DNA of 64,000 bases from Planctomycetes bacterium B3_Pla (GCA_005223045.1 NJBM01000002.1:310001-374000), one strand, 5' to 3'; counted from the stretch's first letter, positions 44,245-52,106 are shown. The notes: generated by a model from the sequence alone, not told the origin. Made by a program: numbers and translations.

Positions 44245-44290
44245 CCACAATATATAGAAATATAACCGGGAGCTACGCCAGATATAGTGG
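44245..44290 (-). promoter_or_regulatory. Tandem NrdR boxes upstream of nrdJ
   Basis: Reading toward nrdJ: CCACTATATCTGGCGT (44290-44275) and TTTCTATATATTGTGG (44260-44245). The second fits the known NrdR core CwATATaTwG at all ten positions, the first at eight. Box centres are 30 bases apart, about three helical turns, as expected for NrdR pairs. The proximal box ends 30 bases before the ATG. NrdR is an ATP-cone repressor of ribonucleotide reductase genes. Confidence 0.7.
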
Positions 44291-44791
44291 TAAAGCTCGT
44301 AAAACAAGTATCGACAGATTAATGATAATTCGATAAGGTGTAAAGACCAAAATACGAATTTTTTGGTGCAATTTGTTTCGCTACGTTCTTAGTCCTTGTA
44401 GTTACTGAATCTATGGAGAAATTTTTTTTTTCATCTTCTTGAAATCATTTGGCCCTAAACGATAATTATAATTTTGTTGCTTCGAGTCATTGCTGTGCGA
44501 TCCATGCACGCGCCCGCACGTAAGGATGAACCACGTCATCAGTATCAGCGGGGTCGTTGAAAAAGTCCCACCGTAACGTCTGAGATTGCCGCGAGATTCT
44601 TCGAATCGCTCGCAATGACACAAAAATGGAACTTTTGTCATTGCGAGGAGCGAAGCGACGAAGCAATCTCACTCTTTTCAACAGCCCCTCAGCCAGCAAT
44701 TATTTCTTTAACGAGTGAAAGTAACCATTTGTATGTTAATTGATATTCATCGCCGTCGGGGCCAAAATCATCGCGCAGAGTATTGTTTGAT
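44291..44791. other. Intergenic region between nrdJ and the toxin-antitoxin locus
   Basis: Besides the inverted repeat at 44582-44670, the minus strand from about 44791 to 44694 can be read as SNNTLRDDFGPDGDEYQLTY then KWLLSLVKEIIAG and stop, about 33 codons just downstream of the HEPN stop. This could be the C-terminal remnant of a lost gene. No other coding signal. Confidence 0.4.
44582..44670. repeat. Inverted repeat of the GTCATTGCGAGG family
   Basis: GAGATTGCCGCGAGATTCTT (from 44582, ending CAATGACA at 44620) faces GTCATTGCGAGGAGCGAAGC (from 44637, ending CAATCTC at 44670). The arms pair with few mismatches, and flanking CGTTGAAAAAG / CTTTTCAACAG extends the stem. This sequence type is widespread among unrelated bacteria as a short dispersed repeat. 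Confidence 0.7.
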
Positions 44792-45157
44792 TTATTCTCC
44801 AGCGATTTCCCGTTCGAGCTGATCCAGGGGAGGTAAGATTCTTTCGATAGCGACTTTAAGCGGAGGTAGCTCTTTTTCGACTACTTGCCAGACTTTTTGT
44901 AAATCCACACCTTCGTAATCGTGTATAAGCACATTCCGCAGGGCCGTCATACCTCACCAGGGAAATTCCGGATGTGCCGTACGATATTCTTCTCCGATAC
45001 GACCGGCTGCTTCGCCAATAACCTCAAGATTTCGAATAACGGCGTTCTGAATCATATAATCGGCAAGAAAAGCTTTCTCACCCACTTTTGTGTAGGTCTC
45101 AATACGGATGATGCGTTCAAGCATCTGCGCAAGATAGACACGCTGGTCTTTTTTCAT
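44792..45157 (-). pseudogene. HEPN toxin (HepT-like, DUF86) with in-frame TGA
   Basis: The frame from ATG 45157 reads YLAQMLERIIRIETYTK...AEYMIQNAVIRNLEVIGEAA-type HEPN sequence up to HPEFPW, then TGA (44954-44956), then continues in the same frame as GMTALRNVLIHDYEG...LPPLKVAIERILPP to TAA at 44792. The HEPN RNase motif R-x4-H (RNVLIHDY) lies just after the stop. In relatives the residue at the stop is usually Arg or Lys, so one CGA to TGA change explains it. The 122-codon length otherwise fits HepT. The toxin is probably dead; the antitoxin gene upstream is intact and overlaps by four bases. Confidence 0.8.
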
Positions 45158-45444
45158 AATGGAATCGCTTCCTTCAAAATCCGTCTTTTGAGAAGCCAGT
45201 AAATAGAATCTTCAGTTACTACATCGACTTTGCGTCCTAAAAGCTCCTGGAGTTCCAATAATAGCTCTCCCAAATCAAAAAGAGACCTGTCAGATTCAAG
45301 GTCAACGAGAAAATCAATATCGCTATCAGCACGAAGCTCGCCGTGTGCTGCAGAGCCAAAAATGCGAATATTTCTGGCGCCGTGCCGTAATGCTATGCTG
45401 TAAATCTCATCTCGCTTTAGTTTAAGAATCTCATTTATTCTCAT
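45154..45444 (-). CDS. MNT-type nucleotidyltransferase antitoxin
   Basis: 96 residues from ATG 45444; a GTG six codons earlier is possible. The nucleotidyltransferase motif GSAAHGELRADSDIDFLVD has Gly-Ser and the Asp-x-Asp pair for metal binding. Such MntA proteins block HEPN toxins, known in one system to work by AMP transfer to a tyrosine of the toxin. ATGA overlap with the HEPN gene shows an operon. Helices follow with LGRKVDVVTEDSIYWLLK. The gene has a promoter at 45481-45509. With the toxin interrupted, the antitoxin may be a leftover or may serve another HEPN protein. Confidence 0.85.
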   Translation of the reverse strand: MRINEILKLKRDEIYSIALRHGARNIRIFGSAAHGELRADSDIDFLVDLESDRSLFDLGELLLELQELLGRKVDVVTEDSIYWLLKRRILKEAIPL

Positions 45445-45480
45445 AATCAGACATTTCACCACTTTTCGAGTTATCTACAT

Positions 45481-45509
45481 TATATAACTTTTTTTCTTAC
45501 CTTTAGCAA
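45481..45509 (-). promoter_or_regulatory. Promoter of the MNT/HEPN operon
   Basis: On the minus strand TTGCTA (45509-45504), 17-base spacer, TATATA (45486-45481) continuing to AT, so an overlapping TATAAT is also present. About 40 bases before the antitoxin ATG. Confidence 0.6.
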
Positions 45510-45583
45510 ATCAAAATGCAAAAGACTAATTTTTAAACCTCTTTCGTTCTTACACGTGTAGATTTAGAATTAAGTCTATATCT

Positions 45584-46984
45584 ATGGCAGAAGAAAATAA
45601 TATTTTTGAGGCGATTCGGCGAAAAATAAAAGATTTTCCGACCGGGCCGGGTCTGTACTTCATGAAGGGATCGGGCGACAAGGTCCTTTACATCGGCAAG
45701 GCGAAGAACCTGCGTTCGAGGGTGGCCAGCTATTTTCAGCCGGGCAGCGACCTGACGGCATCTCGCGGGCCAAAAATCGCCGAGATGATAGGCAAAGCTG
45801 CAACCGTCGATTTTCTTGAAACGCCGAACGAGGTCGAAGCAGTGCTTACTGAGGCCCGGTTGATTAAAGACATTCGCCCGCCCTACAATACGGACCTCGT
45901 CGATAACAAGACATTTCCCTATCTCGAAATCACTACCGGCGAGGATTTTCCGGGCGTCTATATCACCAGAAAACCTCAACAGCACGGCAGCAGGCTGTTC
46001 GGGCCTTTTGCCGGGGCCAGAGACCTGCGGGATGTCCTGGTCGTGCTGCAGAAGATATTCAAGTTCCGCACCTGCAAGCTCGATATCAGAGAGGACGACC
46101 GAAAACGCAAATTCTTCCGCCCCTGTCTTTTGTACAGTATCAAGCAATGCACCGCTCCCTGTGGAGCCAAAATCGACAGGCACGAGTACAAGAGAATTGT
46201 TACGGACCTCGTGAAGTTTCTGCGGTCGAAGCGGTCAACGGTCCTGCGCCAGTTGAAAAAGCAGATGGCCGAAGCATCCGAAGCGCTGGAATACGAGAAG
46301 GCGGCGATGTTTCGCGACCGGATTCGCCTGATCGAAAGACTCGACCGCCGGGGCAGTCCTGACGAGCACGTACAGCCTGAACTCTTCGCCGCCGACCCGA
46401 CCGAAGCCCTCATACAACTGCGAGAATTGCTGGAGGCCGCCGAGCCTGTCCGGATAATCGAGGGTATCGACGTTGCCAACATCTCGGGCGCCGAAGCAGT
46501 CGGATCGTTGGTCAAATTCATCGACGGCAAACCCTTCAAGAGCGGCTATCGAAGATTCAGAATAAAGACGGTCAAGGGCATCGACGACTATGCGATGATC
46601 GCCGAGGTTGTCAAACGCAGATACAAATACGCCCTGCGCGGCGAGGAACTCTGGCCCGATCTTGTCCTGATTGACGGGGGGCTGGGCCATTTAAGAGCTG
46701 CTGAAGCAGCATTTAGAGATATGTTAGCCGCAACGAGAGACGAGGGACGAGGGATGAAGGACGAGGGATGCGATACGCGATACGCAATACGCAATACGAG
46801 AATCGCCTCGATTGCCAAGCGGGAAGAGGAGATTTATCTCCAGGGCAGCCGCCGGCCTTTGAAACTCCCGGCCCGGTCGCCCGCCCGCAAGCTGCTGCAA
46901 TACGTCCGGGACGAAGCCCACCGCTTCGCCCAGCACTATCACCACATCCTGAGAGGCAAGAAGATGTTAGGCAACAAAACCTGA
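45584..46984 (+). CDS. uvrC: Excinuclease ABC subunit C, short form
   Basis: 466 residues; E. coli UvrC is about 610. N-terminal GIY-YIG nuclease (GPGLYFMKGSGDKVLYIGKA), central UVR motif (QMAEASEALEYEKAAMFRDR), then the RNase H-like second nuclease with IEGIDVANISG, VLIDGGLGHL and DEAHRFAQHYH, giving the Asp-Asp-His set. The C-terminal helix-hairpin-helix domain is absent. Residues about 384-406 (ATRDEGRGMKDEGCDTRYAI, then RNT) lie between the RNase H strands and are coded by microrepeat DNA at 46735-46798; family members have only a few residues there before the IASIAKREEEIY segment. Nucleotide excision repair nuclease; partners UvrA and UvrB are not in the window. Confidence 0.92.
   Translation: MAEENNIFEAIRRKIKDFPTGPGLYFMKGSGDKVLYIGKAKNLRSRVASYFQPGSDLTASRGPKIAEMIGKAATVDFLETPNEVEAVLTEARLIKDIRPPYNTDLVDNKTFPYLEITTGEDFPGVYITRKPQQHGSRLFGPFAGARDLRDVLVVLQKIFKFRTCKLDIREDDRKRKFFRPCLLYSIKQCTAPCGAKIDRHEYKRIVTDLVKFLRSKRSTVLRQLKKQMAEASEALEYEKAAMFRDRIRLIERLDRRGSPDEHVQPELFAADPTEALIQLRELLEAAEPVRIIEGIDVANISGAEAVGSLVKFIDGKPFKSGYRRFRIKTVKGIDDYAMIAEVVKRRYKYALRGEELWPDLVLIDGGLGHLRAAEAAFRDMLAATRDEGRGMKDEGCDTRYAIRNTRIASIAKREEEIYLQGSRRPLKLPARSPARKLLQYVRDEAHRFAQHYHHILRGKKMLGNKT
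46735..46798 (+). repeat. Microrepeat inserted in frame in uvrC
   Basis: GACGAGGGA / GATGAAGGACGAGGGATGC words followed by GATACGCGATACGCAATACG iterations. The 12-mer ATACGCAATACG occurs in reverse complement in the spacer at 2580-2591. It is read through without stop or frameshift. Confidence 0.7.
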
Positions 46985-47006
46985 CCGTGCGCAGCCGGGC
47001 GGCAGA

Positions 47007-48050
47007 TCAAACTCTCTGTTCGTCTTTGTCCTCCGGCGGAGCGGATTCATCCGGCTCTTTCGAGTCCTTCTCGTCACGCTTTGGGGAAAAACGGTCTAAT
47101 ATTTCCCCGTGGCGCTCCTCCAGCTCTTCCAAACGCTGCCGTAGCTCGCGCATTTGCTTCTGTATTTTGTCAAATATCTCGTTACCCCGGCCAAACGGCG
47201 GCGCCGGAGCATAATTACGAGGATGCAGCTTGTCAAAGTAGTTTTTCCAATCCGGCGGTGGCCGCCAGGTAAGCGCTTTGATTCTCCTGTCGAACCTCCT
47301 CGTCTTGGAAGTCTTTCGGGCATTTTCAACTGCATCCTCGGCAACCTTGCGATATTTCTCAGGCAGCTTGTCTATTTCCTTTATTGTGGTCGCGTACTCG
47401 TCGTCATCAATGCGAACGGTGATTGTCGAATCTTCATCATCGGGACTACCCTCTATTGTGATAGTATAGCTGTCGCCATTGGTATGGTGATAAGTATGCA
47501 GCTCGTTAAAGAACTTTTTGATGTCAACGTCAATATCCGGCGGTATATGGTCTCGCAGTATCTCTGTCCAGTCTTCGTCTCCGGGCCTGAGTCTAAAAAG
47601 TCTGCCCGGACGCCAGGACTGCACGGCTTCCGGCTCGCGAGGATACTTCCAGTCAAATTCGCCGTCAAAAGCTCTTAGTTTGATTTCGACGGTTTTTCGC
47701 TTACCCAAGTGGATGATCTGCAACGAAACTTCCGCGCCTACGCCGGCTTCTCGCACGGCATTGACAAATCTCTCGTTGTCGTCAACTTCATCGTCCTCAA
47801 AGCCGATGATTATATCGTCCCGCTCGAGTCCGGCCTCGTCAGCGGGGCTGTGACGTTGTACGTTCCTTATCCGTATGCCCTGGCCGGACGAGAGACCCAG
47901 GTGCTTGGTCAGCAGCTCCGGCAACGGGGCCGAATCCAGGAGGACCCCGATAAAGCCTTGTGCGTCGGTCGATTCCGATTCGGCAGAAATTGCAGTACCG
48001 GTGGAAAATAGCCCCGCCAATGCTATTAAGGCAATAACTTTAGTTTTCAT
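47007..48050 (-). CDS. Periplasmic PDZ-domain protein
   Basis: 347 residues from ATG 48050 (MKTKVIALIALAGLFSTGTA, signal peptide); the frame to 48071 adds seven residues. One PDZ domain about residues 30-125 (GFIGVLLDSAPLPELLTKHL, HSPADEAGLERDDIIIGFED). No protease domain is present, unlike DegP, so it is a binding protein. Middle part rich in Asp/Glu; the C-terminal 60 residues form a coiled coil (IQKQMRELRQRLEELEERHG) and an acidic tail. Follows the sigma and anti-sigma genes on the same strand, 36 bases after the anti-sigma stop, so it may help sense envelope stress or be a regulon member. Confidence 0.85.
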   Translation of the reverse strand: MKTKVIALIALAGLFSTGTAISAESESTDAQGFIGVLLDSAPLPELLTKHLGLSSGQGIRIRNVQRHSPADEAGLERDDIIIGFEDDEVDDNERFVNAVREAGVGAEVSLQIIHLGKRKTVEIKLRAFDGEFDWKYPREPEAVQSWRPGRLFRLRPGDEDWTEILRDHIPPDIDVDIKKFFNELHTYHHTNGDSYTITIEGSPDDEDSTITVRIDDDEYATTIKEIDKLPEKYRKVAEDAVENARKTSKTRRFDRRIKALTWRPPPDWKNYFDKLHPRNYAPAPPFGRGNEIFDKIQKQMRELRQRLEELEERHGEILDRFSPKRDEKDSKEPDESAPPEDKDEQRV

Positions 48051-48086
48051 GGTTCTTCCTTTCCCGAACATGGTTCATATAGTAAT

Positions 48087-48659
48087 CTACAGGCCCGGCT
48101 CATAAACAGCGGGCCTGATTACATTCTCACTGAGTCCTTCTACGAGCCACTGGTTACCCTGTTTATCAGTGAAGCTGTACCAATCAACATTGACAACTGC
48201 GTCTCCGGCAGGATCTATTGAAAATCTCTGCAAAGCCTGCCTTTCCATCTCCGGCTCATTGCCGGCATTCCGTATAATGGCATTCGGCGCAGCCGGATCG
48301 CCCGGTGGTGTTGAGAAAGCAGGCAGAACAAAATGCAGGGCAAGACCCATCACGAGTCCCGCGGCAAGACCCGCTGCGAAACGTACCCAGCCGCCCATCT
48401 TAAATTTGACAGGCGATGGACGTTTTGACCGCCGCCACGCCCGCTCGAAAACCTCCTCAGGCATCTTTCCTCGCCCGACAATCTCCGAGGCGACTGTCTC
48501 GCTGCTGCGTTTATGTAACTCCTCCAACTGCATGAGCAGTTCTTTAGACTGGACATCTTTGTCCAGTTCCGCCTCCAACACGCGCTGCTCCGTGGGAGTG
48601 ATCTCGCCGTCGAGGTGTTTGCCGATCAGTATCTCAAGCATTTCCTGTGTCATGTTCAT
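48087..48659 (-). CDS. Anti-sigma factor, membrane-anchored
   Basis: 190 residues. Cytoplasmic N-terminal domain MNMTQEMLEILIGKHLDGEI with LDGE-x-T/S-P-x-E, as in planctomycete anti-sigma factors (no zinc His-x3-Cys-x2-Cys motif seen). One membrane helix about residues 90-112 (GGWVRFAAGLAAGLVMGLAL), then a small periplasmic part (VVNVDWYSFTDKQGNQWLVE). ATGA overlap with the upstream ECF sigma gene shows translational coupling, the usual sigma/anti-sigma arrangement. It should hold the sigma factor at the membrane until a signal arrives. The PDZ protein downstream could be part of that signal path. Confidence 0.85.
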   Translation of the reverse strand: MNMTQEMLEILIGKHLDGEITPTEQRVLEAELDKDVQSKELLMQLEELHKRSSETVASEIVGRGKMPEEVFERAWRRSKRPSPVKFKMGGWVRFAAGLAAGLVMGLALHFVLPAFSTPPGDPAAPNAIIRNAGNEPEMERQALQRFSIDPAGDAVVNVDWYSFTDKQGNQWLVEGLSENVIRPAVYEPGL

Positions 48660-49255
48660 CTTTCCCGCACCTTATTTCTTTCTTTGCCGGTAACCCGGTC
48701 GTAAATCATCCGTCTTGCCCTAACGAGTCTAATCTGCACTGTTGTTACCGGTACATCCAGTATCTCGGCGATTTGTCTATATGCCAGGTCGCTGCCGTAT
48801 TGCAGCATGAAAACCTCCCGGTATTTCTCAGGAAGCGACCGTAAGGCCTCCAATATCTGTTCGCATTGCTCCTTCTGTTCTATTCCATCAGCTAACTGCG
48901 TTGCTTTCTCATCGCATTCAGGTAGGGTTGGGCTTGCCCCACCATCGTTGTGCGGCGGACTAAAGCCCACTCTACCGGTTCTCCGCTGGCGGTGCCTCAG
49001 GGCCTGTCGTCTGGCCAGCACCGCCAGCCAGGGCCTGAAACGCTCAGGCTCGCGTAGTGTATCGATCTTTGAAATCACCCGGACACAGATATCCTGCAGC
49101 ACATCATCGACGTCGCCGGCGTCGCCCAGGATGCTGTAAACCAATCCTTTGAGCCACATCCAGTTGTGCGTGAGCAACTGTTGAAGCGCCTCTTTATCAC
49201 CGCGCTGCGCCGCACAGGCCAAAGCCGATTCGTTTTGTCTTACTCGCGTCGCCAT
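48656..49255 (-). CDS. ECF-type RNA polymerase sigma factor with repeat-coded linker
   Basis: 199 residues. Region 2 (WLKGLVYSILGDAGDVDDVL then QDICVRV, and RFRPWLAVLARRQALRHRQR) and region 4 (LRSLPEKYREVFMLQYGSDL, YRQIAEILDVPVTTVQIRL) are complete. The linker holds residues 94-112 (GRVGFSPPHNDGGASPTLP), exactly 19 codons coded by a 57-bp inverted-repeat element (48921-48977), so the frame is preserved. Insertion between regions 2 and 4 is where such a loop should be tolerated. The gene heads an operon with the anti-sigma factor and PDZ protein. A GAACTT about 40 bases upstream resembles an ECF -35 element, but this is weak. Confidence 0.9.
   Translation of the reverse strand: MATRVRQNESALACAAQRGDKEALQQLLTHNWMWLKGLVYSILGDAGDVDDVLQDICVRVISKIDTLREPERFRPWLAVLARRQALRHRQRRTGRVGFSPPHNDGGASPTLPECDEKATQLADGIEQKEQCEQILEALRSLPEKYREVFMLQYGSDLAYRQIAEILDVPVTTVQIRLVRARRMIYDRVTGKERNKVRER
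48921..48977. repeat. 57-bp GTAGGG-family element inside the ECF sigma gene
   Basis: Ends GGTAGGGTTGGGCTT and AAGCCCACTCTACC are imperfect inverted repeats. The interior has GGGCTTGCCCC and GCGGCGGACTAAAGCCC. The left half matches the intergenic hairpin copies at 964-985 and 2739-2760. Length is a multiple of three, and no stop arises in the coding frame. Confidence 0.75.
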
Positions 49256-49350
49256 CTCTTATCTTCATATATATAGATGCACGAGAAAGCAAGTTCATAC
49301 ACGATTTGTGCATTTTTTAGTGGGATTTTTTGGATGGGTCTTTCGGGGGG

Positions 49351-49377
49351 GAAAATGCCGGCTGCGGCAAAGCCGCA
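49351..49377 (-). terminator. Possible terminator after the DUF362-beta-helix gene
   Basis: Hairpin TGCGGC-TTT-GCCGCA on the minus strand just after the stop, followed by GCCGGCATTTTCC; the T tract is short. Confidence 0.35.
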
Positions 49378-49380
49378 ATG

Positions 49381-52020
49381 TTACTCGACCTGCAATAGCG
49401 ACAAACTGGCCTGCGGCGTGCCTCCGTAAGCGCCCATATTCACGCGCCGGCCGTTTGGCTGTGATTCGGCGGTGAAGTCCGAATCCGGATCCCCGGCATC
49501 AATACAGGGGCTGGTTATCACGTCCTGGACCCACGCTTGGCCGCCTGGGTCCCATCGACCCGCCCGCGAACGCAGGTGGTAATCGCCCCGAATCCAGAAA
49601 TCGTCGCCGGCATCTTCAAACGTTTCGTTCAGGCTCCAGAAGCCAGGCTCGACAAAATAAGGCGCCGCGTCGATGTTGCCCGTACCGGGCCAGCCGCCCT
49701 GGACGTCGCTGAAGGTTACTGCCGCCTGATCGCTCTCTATCTGAACGATGGCGGCGTCGAAGCCGTTATAGTACACGATAGAGTTGGTAACCGCAGGTTC
49801 GAGGCTGGAAATGCCGCACGCGCCGTTGGCGACGATGGTGCAGTTGGTTATCGTCGGTATGCCGCCGGAAATGCCGTACTGTCCATTTGCGGCGACGATA
49901 CAGTTGGCGATCACGGGCCGGTTGTAGAGAACAATTCGTCCGCTCCGCATTACCTGCAGTTTGACGCCGGTATCGACATTTGAGGTGATGTCACAGTTCG
50001 TGATTGTCGGATTGCTGCCGTTGTGCAGTTCGATTCCGGCGGCCCCGTTATTCTCGATGCGGCACTTAGTGATTGTCGGTGACGAGCCTGCGCAGTAGAT
50101 GCCTGTTGCCGCTCCGGAGATTGTGAAGCCGGCAAGTACACAATCTGCACCTTCACCGCTTGAAAACGTCACGACCTGATCGTCGCCGCTGAGGATCGTG
50201 GCCGCGACCACAGCCGGGTCATCGGGATCGACGGACCTGAGTGTCAGGTTCTTGCCGCCCAAACCGATATTTCCGTCGTAAACTCCCTCACTGACCACTA
50301 TCTCGTCTCCGGAGTAAGCTTCGCCGATTGCATATCGAAATTGGTCGTATTTCCTGCCGCTGGTTACGTTCTCGACAGGCCCGTCAGGAGTCGAGAACGA
50401 CGCCCTCACCAGTTCGATGCCGTCGCCGGTTCCCAGGTTGCGAGAATACTGCTTATCCACAGGATTGTTCCAGTGTTCGTGGACGCCTAAACTGGCCAGC
50501 CGGGTTCCGTCACCTTCGGGATCATATACCGTTCCCGACGGAGGGTTGCCGGCCGATGCGGCTTCGTGCAGGTAATTGTCCGGATTGCCGGTCACATCGG
50601 TTATGGCCTGATTCATGCCGTCTTCATGCCGCAGAAAATCCAATCCGACAGAATCGATGGCTACCGGATCCTGCGAGGCCAATATGCCGGAGAACCAGTC
50701 GTCGCCGTAAGACGCCCACTTCAGCACGTCGTTGCCCTGGTTCCTTGCCGGATACAGTCCGTCGATCATATACAGCAGTGTCTTTCCGCTCAGATGCCTG
50801 TGTCCGTTCAGATTGACGAGGCAGTTGTATGTGTTCATGCTCCTGGTTCTCCCGCCGTGGTTGTGCAAAGGCTCGGGCGTCCAGCCGCCGTTGTTGGAAA
50901 CGGACGGAAAGCGAACCGATCCGAAGTGGTTCTTTGCACACAGCGTGACGCCAAACAGCGAGTGAGGTCTCAGCAGCGCCATGTTAATCAGGTATTTCGC
51001 GCCGGTAACGCATTGGGGCAGATATGCCGTGCCAGCCCTGGTGTGTAGCGGATTGTTCCTGTCATCGGCCGCTGCGCTGCGTCCGTTGCGCGCCAGTGTG
51101 CTCTTGACGACGAATTTGACGGCCAGAAATTCCGGGTTGGGATCACTCCTGATCTTGTCGTAAATGGGGTTGCCGATGTATCGGGACGCATCGTAAACGG
51201 TTATCGCCGAGCCTGGCACGCCGGCGACCTCGATAAGCTGCTTGAGAAGCGAGTGAACCGCGTGAGGGCTGGGATTGCCCACGCGTGGAGACCAGTTCCC
51301 GCCGCTGTTGTTTTCCTGGTTCATGTTAATCTTGACGGCGACTCTCTCTCCCCGCTGGTAGCCAATATCCCCGGAGCCTTTGGTGCTGTTGAAGTGACGA
51401 AACAGTGCATCCCACGAATCGGCATCGGTCGGCTGGCCCGTAAGCGTCTGGATAGTCCTGGAGATCATCACATCGACTGCATCCTGGTCGGTGTTGTCAT
51501 CGTCCCACCAACCGCCCGTGTTACCGTCCCAACTGGTTGCGCTTGGGTCGCGGACCCAGGCAACGCGCCCGGGATGAATCCCCTTTGCAACACCAATCGG
51601 GCTGTTAGGCGGCTCGCTCGGCACAAATGCCGCCGCAGCAGGCCTTTCTGCGGTCAAGCTCAAAGACAACCATACCGACATCAGGCCCAGGGCAATGCAG
51701 GTCGCCGCGATTACGTACCGTGACTGGCGAAGGAATTGCCTGGCCTTGCGGTAGGCTACGGCCGAGCCGATCAGCCCCGTAAGCCAGATCACAAAGCCGC
51801 TGGCAAGCGGTGCGGCGAAACGCTGGCACGGATACGTCGCCCGGGAGGGCTTGGGAATAACGCGGACCAGGAACCAGATCAGCGATACCAGCCCCGCAAC
51901 AGGAAGTAGCCACATCAGCCAGAAGTACTTGCGTTTGCGTCCGAGGAGCTTGCCTGTCTTTGGGCACCGCCGCGGCGTTTGGCAAACTGGTGTAACGGTC
52001 TTTGTTCTTCTAAGGAACAT
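49381..52020 (-). CDS. DUF362 domain fused to a right-handed parallel beta-helix, membrane-anchored
   Basis: 879 residues. Three membrane helices about 31-53, 72-92 and 100-123. Then a DUF362-like domain (about 150-490): ERVAVKINMNQENNSGGNWS, SAITVYDASRYIG, TGAKYLINMALLRPHSLFGV, CAKNHFGSVRFPS and ASQDPVAIDSVGLDFL. From about 560 a beta-helix of NosD/pectate-lyase type: GDEIVVSEGVYDGNIGLGGK, SPTITKCRIENNGAAGI, NPTITNCDITSNVD, TITNCTIVANGACGI. DUF362 usually occurs in cytoplasmic ferredoxin-type proteins (as at 21983), so this exported fusion is unusual. The beta-helix may bind polysaccharide. Own promoter at 52078-52106. A TAA stop and hairpin end the unit. Confidence 0.85.
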   Translation of the reverse strand: MFLRRTKTVTPVCQTPRRCPKTGKLLGRKRKYFWLMWLLPVAGLVSLIWFLVRVIPKPSRATYPCQRFAAPLASGFVIWLTGLIGSAVAYRKARQFLRQSRYVIAATCIALGLMSVWLSLSLTAERPAAAAFVPSEPPNSPIGVAKGIHPGRVAWVRDPSATSWDGNTGGWWDDDNTDQDAVDVMISRTIQTLTGQPTDADSWDALFRHFNSTKGSGDIGYQRGERVAVKINMNQENNSGGNWSPRVGNPSPHAVHSLLKQLIEVAGVPGSAITVYDASRYIGNPIYDKIRSDPNPEFLAVKFVVKSTLARNGRSAAADDRNNPLHTRAGTAYLPQCVTGAKYLINMALLRPHSLFGVTLCAKNHFGSVRFPSVSNNGGWTPEPLHNHGGRTRSMNTYNCLVNLNGHRHLSGKTLLYMIDGLYPARNQGNDVLKWASYGDDWFSGILASQDPVAIDSVGLDFLRHEDGMNQAITDVTGNPDNYLHEAASAGNPPSGTVYDPEGDGTRLASLGVHEHWNNPVDKQYSRNLGTGDGIELVRASFSTPDGPVENVTSGRKYDQFRYAIGEAYSGDEIVVSEGVYDGNIGLGGKNLTLRSVDPDDPAVVAATILSGDDQVVTFSSGEGADCVLAGFTISGAATGIYCAGSSPTITKCRIENNGAAGIELHNGSNPTITNCDITSNVDTGVKLQVMRSGRIVLYNRPVIANCIVAANGQYGISGGIPTITNCTIVANGACGISSLEPAVTNSIVYYNGFDAAIVQIESDQAAVTFSDVQGGWPGTGNIDAAPYFVEPGFWSLNETFEDAGDDFWIRGDYHLRSRAGRWDPGGQAWVQDVITSPCIDAGDPDSDFTAESQPNGRRVNMGAYGGTPQASLSLLQVE

Positions 52021-52077
52021 TTCGCACCTCCGTAATCCCCCGGTTGCTGCCTTATTTTCTGTTTCCTGTCATTGTAT

Positions 52078-52106
52078 ATTATACTACCGTCGGCTGACGC
52101 TTGCAA
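52078..52106 (-). promoter_or_regulatory. Promoter of the DUF362-beta-helix gene
   Basis: On the minus strand TTGCAA (52106-52101), 17-base spacer, TATAAT (52083-52078). About 58 bases before the ATG, and just past the terminator of the upstream gene. Confidence 0.75.
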
